Part shown: positions 42,212 to 45,024 of the stretch, piece by piece
Numbering within the stretch: the first letter of the stretch is position 1
Layout: each line of letters opens with the position of its first letter
NCBI RefSeq assembly: GCF_000003815.2
Contig: NC_049980.1
Location: 13,037,430-13,082,453 of the forward strand
Direction of reading: 5' to 3'
Length of the DNA stretch: 45,024 nt
Origin: Branchiostoma floridae
Lineage: Eukaryota > Chordata > Leptocardii > Amphioxiformes > Branchiostomatidae
Translations under genes and position numbers: made by a program
The notes under the pieces: model-generated
Database searches by the model: none
The model's input: the letters and a program-made list of their open reading frames with translations, nothing else
What the model was told of the DNA's origin: nothing

Positions 42212-45024
42212 TGTTGAACATGAGTAGATTCGTTGTATAATGATACTAAGTGTAATATACACTCAGCACAAAAAGTTTGGAATATCAACTGCGGTTGATC
42301 ATATTTCTGTTGTTTCTGCATCAATTTCAATATATTATATATCTATAGAAAGGTTGCATGATTTTCTTTCCAATGATATCAAACTCATTATCATTGTTAA
42401 CACATGGAACATACATTAGGCCTGCTAACGTGAGTGGGTCACGACAAAAAAGTGCCCAAATTCCCCCGTTTTTGTTCAAAACTGTATCGTCTGGTTATGG
42501 CCGCGGGTGACAATGATTCAATCAATCCGTTTTTCACCTAACGTTTGGTATACAGAACATCCAAGTTTCTTTTTAGCATATCTGAGTAGAGTATTTTATG
42601 AGTGTAAATTCATGGAACGAGCACCAGGCCTGCTTACATACAATGGGTCCTAAAGATAAAGTGCCAAAATTACCCTACTAAAGTCAATCACTTCATTCTG
42701 CTCATTTTCTTCCGTCGGTATTGACTTGTGAATGAAGGCAAGTTGACTAAACAGGACATGTCAATCAAATCTGCTGTTACTCTTTATTCAAACAAAAAAA
42801 TCTGAACCATGGCAAGAGGTGATCAATCGAGTGCTAGCCATAAGCCGTAGGAAGGCTATTCCACCCTAAGACTGTACTACAGCGTCCAATGGTCCTTTCT
42901 CTGTGTGGACTGGTGTTGTAATCTTGCAGAATGGCATTTGGTCCAATATTAAAGAGGTAGGATATTGTGACTGGATGGAGGATGGTGTCCCTATATCTTA
43001 CCACATTGAAGTTGCCTGGAATGATGACGAGTCTTGTTTTTCCAATGGCGGTTATACCGCCCCACACCATGGCGCTGCCTCCACCACCAAATGCCGAAAG
43101 TTACTCTTGCCTTGTCAGCGTGCGGTTCTCCTTGCTGCATCCGCGCTTTGATTCTGCCATCCAACTATTGAAAAGGCAGAATCACACAAGTGTGCTAAAA
43201 CCTTGTATGTTCCGTATACCAAATGTGAGGTGAAAAGAGGATTGATTGAACCAGTGACACACGCGCCAATACCAACAGGACAATACAGTGTTGAACAGAA
43301 GTAGGGGAATTTGGGCACTTTTTTTGTGTGACCCACTCATGTAAGCAGGCCTTGTGCTCGTTCCATGTGTTTACAATCATGATAAGTTTGACACCATATG
43401 AAAGAAAATCACACAAGCTTTCTATTGATATATAATACATTGAAATTGATGCATAAATAACGGAAACATGATATACCAAAGTTGATATTCCAAACTTTTT
43501 GTGCCGAGTGTATATATAATACAACTATTCCAACAGTCTCGTTGCAGTATGGTATTGTTAGTAACTGTCGATTATGCTTGTTGTGCTTGATATATGATCA
43601 TTTTAGAAACTTGCACAATTTGCCACACAATTAGTTACACAGTTATTATTTTGCGGAGCGTTTATATGATCCGTACCCTTAATTCACTCTTTCAGATACT
43701 TTCCACTCTTTCGGCTGTTTCTGGAGTGTTGTCTGTCCAAGTAGTCGAATTCAAAGCTATGTGAGTACATCCGTCTATCCACGAGAGCAGATCCATGCGT
43801 TTACTATAATACTGAAATAAGAAATATAATGCCCAGTATACTTACGTATACACAGTTTTCAGATAACCTTTACAATCATACGTTAACTTCGTATATATAT
43901 GAACGTGACTGTATATGTGTAGTTTGTAGACTGAATCATGTTTGAAAAAGCTTATCGACTTCGATTGTATATGAATGTTTGTGTACATTTATTCATATTT
44001 AGGACTTATTTGCCCGATAATGCATTTTTTTATAACATGAGTGGGTAGATACAAATTCAAATGGAGTCACCATTACCTTTGACGGGAGGGAAACAACTGT
44101 CTTTATCTACTCAGTGACCGCATATACTTAGAAACATTAACTGCCCATGGCACAGAGTTCCTTGACTGATCATATGTAGCGTAATGAATAATATCATTTC
44201 CTCAACAGAAATCTGAACATAGTAGTTACGATAAAGATAGAGGTTACTGTGACCTCCTCTGCGTCTGTCGTTACCTCCGTGTCTACCGCTGTGGCAACTG
44301 GAACTATCGGAACAATCACTGTCAATTCTCAGTCATTCTTCACAGGATCAACAGGTAACATATAGTAGTAACGATATGATAATTCATCTTATCATAGCAG
44401 AATTGCTAAACGGTGATAGTCTTGAACGATAATTTCCTGACGACTTTAACTATTCAGGATTGTAACAGTGACCATATTTCCATAACAATGCCCTGTTACA
44501 CACTATTAGAAAAAGTAAGTCACTCCTAACTTTTTGTATCCTTACACTTTATAGCACCCCCTTGCAACAATCCTGTGGACATCGTCTTTGTCCTCGACGG
44601 GTCCGGGAGCGTCGGTCGCAGAAACTTTGAGAAAGTACAGGCAGGCGTCAAAAAGATTGTAGGTGACTTTAATATCGCGCTGGACTCCACCCGTGTTGGT
44701 GTTGTACAGTACAGTAGTATTGTTCGACAGGAATTTGCTCTGGACACATTCAGCAACCTTCAAGGCCTTGAGTCAGGAATCCAAAGCATTCCCTATATGG
44801 CAGGTGGTACAAGAACAGGTATGATTTCGTCTTCCTTTTTAATGGTGTATTGGTGTCTAAATCACTTTTAAAATCCTGAAATATGTCTTCTGTGATTGGT
44901 AATGTTGCTCAGGTCCAACCGTAATTATTCGGGCATTTATTGTTTCGTTCTCGTGTTGATGGAAACGTTTAGTCTAAAGCTATGGTATATTCATGATCAT
45001 TCCAGGTGCTGCAATGGAATATGC
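1..45024 (+). CDS. Internal part of a giant (vWA-SEA-SEA)n extracellular protein gene, no start or stop in window
   Basis: Seen: about 95 exons on the plus strand join in one reading frame as a repeating series vWA (555 nt), SEA-A (110+65+149 nt) and SEA-B (110+65+146 nt), i.e. 1200 nt or 400 residues per unit. Thirteen vWA domains and the start of a fourteenth are present. Every domain begins and ends at a phase 1 intron. No initiator exon, signal peptide, transmembrane segment or terminal stop was found, so both ends lie outside. Known: vWA domains with an intact MIDAS bind ligands through a divalent cation in matrilins, collagens and integrins; SEA domains occur in heavily glycosylated surface and secreted proteins. 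Inferred: a multivalent adhesive or matrix protein. It could also be two neighbouring genes fused by my reading, for example across the 6.4-kb intron at 33949-40321, but phase 1 is kept across that intron. Confidence 0.85.
589..894. other. Assembly gap, 306 Ns
   Basis: Covers exon B3 of unit 0. Its length equals the expected distance in intact copies, so it is a sized gap. Confidence 0.98.
1005..1559 (+). CDS. Unit 1 vWA domain exon
   Basis: One 555-nt exon, phase 1 at both ends, after an ..CTACAG acceptor and before GTAAAT. The domain reads from VCRTPLDIILLLDGSGSVG to LLTGVCDG. MIDAS parts are all present: DGSGS about residues 14-18, the Thr of GGTLTG about 85-90, and VTDG about 115-118. 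Cysteines near each end can form the usual vWA closing disulfide. A glycosylation sequon NRT sits at about residue 158. This copy has the variants SATQ, IAYM and GGTLTG. The following 99-nt intron has no in-frame stop (see findings). Confidence 0.92.
1659..3463 (+). CDS. Unit 1 SEA-A and SEA-B exons (B2 mostly in gap)
   Basis: SEA-A exons: 1659-1768, 1934-1998, 2309-2457. SEA-B exons: 2682-2791, B2 visible only as its last two bases 3173-3174 after the gap 2877-3172, and 3318-3463. The A1 exon ends in GAG followed by GCAGGG, so its intron would be GC-AG instead of GT-AG. SEA-like features: an FxxxLxNxxSxxF opening, a helix with VSQLFTSIVGFQ, and a closing TFVVAVSTGNLGSISV strand-helix-strand. 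The GSVVV-type self-cleavage site of many SEA domains is missing. SEA-B carries NCS and an ISCS end, giving two cysteines. Intron 1999-2308 holds no other feature. Confidence 0.8.
2877..3172. other. Assembly gap, 296 Ns
   Basis: Covers exon B2 of unit 1 except its last two bases. Unit 2 has 295 bp in the same interval. Confidence 0.98.
3726..4280 (+). CDS. Unit 2 vWA domain exon
   Basis: 555 nt, phase 1 to 1, open throughout, MIDAS complete (DGSGSVG, GGTLTG, VTDG). It differs from unit 1 at SGTQ in place of SATQ; otherwise the protein is the same. The downstream intron is again 99 nt and stop-free. Confidence 0.92.
4380..6182 (+). CDS. Unit 2 SEA-A and SEA-B exons (complete)
   Basis: SEA-A exons: 4380-4489, 4656-4720, 5031-5179. 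SEA-B exons: 5404-5513, 5829-5893, 6037-6182. All acceptors are AG; donors are GTAGGG, GTAAGT, GTAAGG, GTGAGA, GTAAGT and the weak GTCCGT. This is the first fully readable SEA pair and serves as the template for the exon lengths 110-65-149 and 110-65-146. Intron B1-B2 has a small deletion (CATATGCCCC) and the GCGGGATTTT variant that is shared only with unit 7. Intron 4721-5030 holds no other feature. Confidence 0.87.
6441..7083 (+). CDS. Unit 3 vWA domain exon, interrupted by a gap and a 1-base frameshift
   Basis: The exon starts at 6441 but positions 6458-6557 are 100 Ns that stand in for only about 13 bases in the other copies. Close after it, at about 6616, the array sequence GTGAAACAGTTTTC reads GTGAAACACGTTTTC, one base too many, which sends the frame into a stop (VKHVFSKARRDL then stop). 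Beyond that the frame is open again and carries IPYM and GGTLTG as in unit 5. Either this domain is broken in the genome or the contig edge is wrong; unit 9 has the same kind of error in the same column. I favour an assembly error. Confidence 0.7.
6458..6557. other. Assembly gap, 100 Ns
   Basis: Round length, unknown-size gap inside the unit 3 vWA exon. The siblings have only about 13 bp here. Confidence 0.98.
7183..9042 (+). CDS. Unit 3 SEA-A and SEA-B exons
   Basis: SEA-A exons: 7183-7292 (GC donor GCAGGG), 7537-7601, 7887-8035. SEA-B exons: 8261-8370, 8689-8753, 8897-9042. A 100-N gap (7391-7490) lies in the A1-A2 intron. The A2-A3 intron is shortened and resembles unit 8, while the A3-B1 intron resembles unit 5, so this unit is a mosaic. 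All six exons keep length and frame. Confidence 0.83.
7391..7490. other. Assembly gap, 100 Ns
   Basis: Unknown-size gap in the unit 3 A1-A2 intron; siblings have roughly 25 bp here. No coding sequence should be lost. Confidence 0.98.
9301..9855 (+). CDS. Unit 4 vWA domain exon
   Basis: 555 nt, phase 1 to 1, open. Variants: SGTQ, IAYM and GGTRTG, so an arginine stands directly before the MIDAS threonine. This version is shared with units 8 and 9. The upstream intron is identical in style to that before unit 8 (AACACTGAAATAGC). Confidence 0.92.
9955..12672 (+). CDS. Unit 4 SEA-A and SEA-B exons, intron carries a 915-bp insertion
   Basis: SEA-A exons: 9955-10064 (donor GTTGGG), 10230-10294, 11517-11665. 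SEA-B exons: 11890-11999, 12318-12382, 12527-12672. The A2-A3 intron is enlarged by an insertion at 10380-11294, which explains why this unit spans 3.63 kb in place of 2.71 kb. No exon is touched by the insertion. Confidence 0.86.
10380..11294. mobile_element. 915-bp transposon-like insertion in the unit 4 A2-A3 intron
   Basis: The other copies read CTCTTATTATATTATTCAG here. In unit 4 this is opened between TTA (10377-10379) and TTA (11295-11297), a possible 3-bp target duplication. Near the ends lie ACCTCCATGAAAT (10379-10391) and its inverse ATTTCATGGAGGT (11262-11274). The left end also folds on itself (ACCTCCAT with ATGGAGGT). No transposase is visible; the small ORFs are not convincing. 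A 3-bp TTA duplication would fit PIF/Harbinger-type elements, but the right inverted repeat lies 20 bp inside the border, so the class is open. Confidence 0.7.
10444..10890 (+). repeat. Internal tandem duplication (period about 247 bp) in the insertion
   Basis: ATTACTCAAGAACGGCTGGA recurs at 10444 and 10691, and the following roughly 170-200 bp match with few changes, up to the TTGTTAATGGGCTTAGCT end. It makes the inserted element two-module. Confidence 0.8.
12929..13483 (+). CDS. Unit 5 vWA domain exon
   Basis: 555 nt, phase 1 to 1, open, MIDAS complete. Variants SATQ, IPYM (proline before Tyr-Met, shared with unit 3) and GGTLTG. The 99-nt stop-free intron follows. Confidence 0.92.
13583..15389 (+). 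CDS. Unit 5 SEA-A and SEA-B exons (complete)
   Basis: SEA-A exons: 13583-13692 (GC donor GCAGGG, as in units 1 and 3), 13858-13922, 14233-14381. SEA-B exons: 14607-14716, 15035-15099, 15244-15389. All lengths match the cassette standard. SEA-B keeps the paired cysteines. Intron 13923-14232 is ordinary array intron. Confidence 0.87.
15654..16208 (+). CDS. Unit 6 vWA domain exon
   Basis: 555 nt, phase 1 to 1, open. Variants SATQ, IAYM, GGTLTG, the same as unit 1. The next intron has one extra T in a T-run (100 nt), so unlike its siblings it is not frame-neutral if retained. Confidence 0.92.
16309..18107 (+). CDS. Unit 6 SEA-A and SEA-B exons (complete)
   Basis: SEA-A exons: 16309-16418 (GT donor), 16584-16648, 16953-17101. 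SEA-B exons: 17326-17435, 17754-17818, 17962-18107. Standard lengths and phases, no frame break. Intron 16649-16952 is ordinary array intron. Confidence 0.87.
18369..18923 (+). CDS. Unit 7 vWA domain exon
   Basis: 555 nt, phase 1 to 1, open, MIDAS complete. Variants SGTQ, IAYM, GGTLTG as in unit 2. The 99-nt intron after it carries two base changes against the others but stays stop-free. Confidence 0.92.
19023..20823 (+). CDS. Unit 7 SEA-A and SEA-B exons (complete)
   Basis: SEA-A exons: 19023-19132, 19301-19365, 19670-19818. SEA-B exons: 20043-20152, 20470-20534, 20678-20823. In the A3 exon a Met is replaced by Ile (ATTIKQTF). The B1-B2 intron has the GCGGGATTTT variant found elsewhere only in unit 2. 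Intron 19366-19669 is ordinary array intron. Confidence 0.87.
21082..21636 (+). CDS. Unit 8 vWA domain exon
   Basis: 555 nt, phase 1 to 1, open, MIDAS complete. Variants SGTQ, IAYM, GGTRTG as in units 4 and 9. The following 99-nt intron is still stop-free but has several changes, the first sign of drift toward the array edge. Confidence 0.92.
21736..23387 (+). CDS. Unit 8 SEA-A and SEA-B exons (B3 runs into gap)
   Basis: SEA-A exons: 21736-21845, 22014-22078, 22365-22513 (Q to R near the end, IVRQG). SEA-B exons: 22738-22847, 23164-23228 and B3 from 23375, which enters the N gap at 23388. The gap (417 Ns) equals the distance to the next vWA in unit 7-8 within two bases, so it is a sized gap. 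Introns are more diverged here than in units 1-7. Confidence 0.82.
23388..23804. other. Assembly gap, 417 Ns
   Basis: Hides most of B3 of unit 8, the next intron and the first bases of the unit 9 vWA. The comparable interval in unit 7-8 is 419 bp. Confidence 0.98.
23805..24332 (+). CDS. Unit 9 vWA domain exon, 5' end in gap and 1-base frameshift
   Basis: The exon start lies in the gap; readable sequence begins inside ILLLDGSGSVG. At about 23864 an extra A (GTGAAACAAGTTTTC) breaks the frame as in unit 3, 60 bp from the gap edge. After it the frame is open: SGTQ, KETLSNA, IAYM, GGTRTG, VTDG. The last codons are GVCEG in place of GVCDG. This exon belongs to the homogeneous array, but identity with it ends at its 3' splice border. 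Confidence 0.72.
24448..26191 (+). CDS. Unit 9 SEA-A and SEA-B exons (diverged)
   Basis: SEA-A exons: 24448-24557, 24678-24742, 25007-25155. SEA-B exons: 25381-25490, 25790-25854, 26046-26191. Lengths and phases are the same as in the array but the sequence is clearly different (VPPVFVCVTLNVPFSIQLRN; VSNLFISVPGFQ). SEA-B still has both cysteines (NNC and ISCS). B3 now ends with a normal GTAAAT donor. Introns share nothing obvious with units 1-8. Confidence 0.86.
26365..26919 (+). CDS. Unit 10 vWA domain exon
   Basis: 555 nt, phase 1 to 1, open: LCRNPLDIIFLLDGSGSVG through GVCDG, with GGTLTG and VTDG. Differences from the array are spread along the domain (SNFVKVKQFTKKTISGFDI; ASNNNTLAF). The glycosylation sequon at the NRT site is kept as NNT. 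An in-frame ATG with a hydrophobic run at 26277-26364 lies in the upstream intron and is not used if the exon starts after GCAG at 26364. Confidence 0.92.
27177..28519 (+). CDS. Unit 10 SEA-A and SEA-B exons
   Basis: SEA-A exons: 27177-27286, 27403-27467, 27677-27825. SEA-B exons: 27940-28049, 28162-28226, 28374-28519. Both domains now look like textbook SEA sequence without the array cysteines: SEA-A TSVTVNVPFTADLRNP, SEA-B SLVVQETFTADLLNVES. SEA-A and SEA-B resemble each other here, in keeping with an ancient internal duplication. Confidence 0.87.
28698..29252 (+). CDS. Unit 11 vWA domain exon
   Basis: 555 nt, phase 1 to 1, open, nearly identical in protein to unit 10 (SNFEKVKQFTKKAISGFDI). 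Many differences from unit 10 are silent, showing selection on the protein and a duplication older than that of units 1-8. Confidence 0.92.
29491..30857 (+). CDS. Unit 11 SEA-A and SEA-B exons
   Basis: SEA-A exons: 29491-29600, 29713-29777, 30018-30166. SEA-B exons: 30283-30392, 30500-30564, 30712-30857. Close sister of unit 10 in exons; introns are recognisably related but have indels (for example a repeated GATTGATGTTAATTTTGATG stretch near 29850-29900). No array cysteines. Confidence 0.87.
31163..31717 (+). CDS. Unit 12 vWA domain exon
   Basis: 555 nt, phase 1 to 1, open: VCRNPLDVIFLLDGSGSVG to GICDS, with GGTLTG and VTDG. The donor is GTATGT after GATA, so the last residue is Ser or Asn-type in place of Gly. 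It has its own changes (VNFEKVKQFTLKTVIGFHI; SYDxx becomes SSDDIEQP). The upstream intron 30858-31162 holds nothing recognisable. Confidence 0.91.
32034..33948 (+). CDS. Unit 12 SEA-A and SEA-B exons
   Basis: SEA-A exons: 32034-32143, 32276-32340, 32749-32897. SEA-B exons: 33050-33159, 33340-33404, 33803-33948. All six lengths match the standard. SEA-A reads PPVFASLTVTRQFTVVLRN, SEA-B VSIKVEETFTAALVNVES. No extra cysteines. Introns 31718-32033, 32341-32748 and 33405-33802 are longer than in the array; I see no gene or repeat in them. Confidence 0.86.
36045..36640 (+). repeat. 163-bp tandem repeat, about 4 copies (element copy 1)
   Basis: The landmark TACCAGGGTACAGG (or TACCAAGG) occurs at 36073, 36236, 36399 and 36562, exactly 163 bp apart. 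Each repeat holds AAATTTCAGCTCATT and GTGTCCTTTTTTGG. The fourth is truncated and altered. Open frames across it come from the low stop content of the repeat. Confidence 0.9.
36759..36786 (+). repeat. (GAAA)7 microsatellite
   Basis: Seven GAAA units near the right end of element copy 1. The tail-like position suggests it is part of the element. Confidence 0.95.
39342..39935 (+). repeat. 163-bp tandem repeat, about 4 copies (element copy 2)
   Basis: Same landmark at 39370, 39532, 39695 and 39858 (spacings 162, 163, 163). It matches the first array repeat by repeat, so the whole block was copied as one piece and not expanded separately. Confidence 0.9.
40056..40083 (+). repeat. (GAAA)7 microsatellite
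   Basis: Seven GAAA units at the same place in element copy 2. The identical repeat number in both copies points to a recent duplication. Confidence 0.95.
40094..40169. repeat. Two 38-bp direct repeats, each an imperfect hairpin
   Basis: ACAATATATTTCACC begins at 40094 and 40132. Each copy can pair ATATTTCA-CCATAC with GTATGGCTGAAATAT around a TAT loop, with one bulged base. CATATTTCAGCCATAC at the left end of both large elements (about 34150 and 36836) is the inverse of the right arm, so this may be a terminal piece of the same element. Confidence 0.75.
40322..41026 (+). CDS. Unit 13 vWA domain, split in two exons
   Basis: Exons 40322-40488 (167 nt, phase 1 to 0) and 40639-41026 (388 nt, phase 0 to 1) sum to exactly 555 nt. 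The intron 40489-40638 falls after MQYSSS, just before VRQEF, in the strand-loop before helix 2. Domain: ACGNPIDIIFMLDGSGSVG, GGTRTG, VTDG, closing SSVCSG. The NxT sequon is kept as NET. A competing acceptor at about 40567-40568 (ACTGCAG) would insert residues and hit a stop, so I chose the later one, which restores the family alignment. Confidence 0.88.
41202..44354 (+). CDS. Unit 13 SEA-A and SEA-B exons, intron holds a Tc1-like element
   Basis: SEA-A exons: 41202-41311, 41464-41528, 41740-41888. SEA-B exons: 42023-42132, 43696-43760, 44209-44354. The B1-B2 intron (42133-43695) is inflated by a TA microsatellite and a Tc1/mariner element. SEA-B reads VFTAFEITQSFTSALLVTTS, then ILSTLSAVSGVLSVQVVEF. 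Standard lengths and phases are preserved in spite of strong divergence. Intron 43761-44208 holds nothing recognisable. Confidence 0.85.
42162..42210. repeat. (TA)n microsatellite
   Basis: About 24 AT/TA dinucleotides in the unit 13 B1-B2 intron. Small ORFs that cross it are artefacts. Confidence 0.97.
42260..43510 (-). mobile_element. Degenerate Tc1/mariner-type transposon, 1.25 kb, long inverted repeats
   Basis: Ends are CACTCAGCACAAAAAGTTTG on the left and the inverse of CACTCGGCACAAAAAGTTTG on the right. It is flanked by TA at 42258-42259 and 43511-43512, the Tc1/mariner target duplication. The inverted repeats extend to 42484 and 43286, 225 bp each, with scattered mismatches. A part of the repeat (GAACGAGCACCAGGCCTGCT, about 42615) occurs a third time inside. 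A broken transposase lies on the minus strand. Confidence 0.88.
42834..43070 (-). pseudogene. Transposase remnant of the Tc1-like element
   Basis: The minus-strand frame reads MVWGGITAIGKTRLVIIPGN, then a RYRDTILHPV stretch, ILQDYN and a W-SLP end. This matches the order of the Tc1 transposase core: the MVWGGIS-type block with G(K/R)T.LV.I.GN, the RY.D..L.P block, and the region around the second catalytic Asp (here QDY or nearby). Stops and frame changes follow directly, and the N-terminal DNA-binding half is not readable in frame. It is non-functional. The region 43071-43285 continues it in other frames. Confidence 0.75.
44555..45024 (+). CDS. Unit 14 vWA domain, split and cut by the window end
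   Basis: Exon 44555-44818 (264 nt, phase 1 to 1) reads APPCNNPVDIVFVLDGSGSVG to YMAGGTRTG. The intron 44819-45005 (GTATGA...CCAG) splits the glycine codon after the MIDAS threonine. The next exon starts at 45006 and gives AAMEY before the window ends. There is no intron at the unit-13 position (VVQYSSIVRQEF is continuous). Confidence 0.87.

Noticed and set aside
42006-42330. ORFs on both strands through the TA microsatellite
   Set aside because: Tyr-Ile repeats come from the (TA)n tract; the exon ends at 42132.
42903-43233. Plus-strand ORFs of 82 and 88 aa in the Tc1-like element
   Set aside because: They are the complement of the minus-strand transposase remnant.

Overview
The window is eukaryotic. 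It has spliced genes with GT-AG introns, extracellular-type domains, AT-rich introns, microsatellites and DNA transposons, and about 40% GC by eye. My best guess is an invertebrate deuterostome, most likely amphioxus (Branchiostoma). The basis is the domain type and a repeat style I associate with that genus; I could not check it, so the organism call is weak.

Almost the whole window is the inside of one very large plus-strand gene. Neither its start nor its stop codon is present. It encodes a tandem series of 400-residue cassettes: one von Willebrand factor A domain (vWA, 185 aa) followed by two SEA-like domains (SEA-A 108 aa, SEA-B 107 aa). A typical cassette has seven exons of 555, 110, 65, 149, 110, 65 and 146 nt (1200 nt in total). 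The intron phases run 1, 1, 0, 2, 1, 0, 2, 1, so each domain and each cassette can be added or removed without breaking frame. I number the vWA exons 1 to 14; unit 0 is the SEA-B end at the left edge and unit 14 runs off the right edge. The visible part encodes more than 5,000 residues of a probably secreted or cell-surface adhesive protein. No signal peptide or membrane anchor lies in the window.

Layout: 1-24332 holds units 0-8 and the vWA of unit 9. These are near-identical 2.7-kb repeats in both exons and introns, so they are recent duplications or homogenised copies. They are broken by five assembly gaps and by one 915-bp transposon-like insertion in unit 4. At the end of the unit-9 vWA exon the identity stops abruptly. 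24333-33948 holds the SEA part of unit 9 and units 10-12, which are clearly diverged, except that 10 and 11 form a younger pair. 33949-40321 is a 6.4-kb intron largely filled by two head-to-tail copies of a repeat element carrying 163-bp tandem repeats and (GAAA)7 tails. 40322-45024 holds units 13 and 14, whose vWA exons are each split by an intron at a different place. A degenerate Tc1/mariner element with 225-bp inverted repeats sits in an intron of unit 13.

All readable vWA copies keep the metal-ion-dependent adhesion site (DGSGSVG, the GGTxTG threonine, the VTDG aspartate) and, where covered, the flanking cysteine pair. The repeated domains therefore look like ligand-binding modules in a multivalent extracellular protein. 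Two copies (units 3 and 9) carry a one-base frameshift about 60 bp from a gap and may be assembly artefacts.
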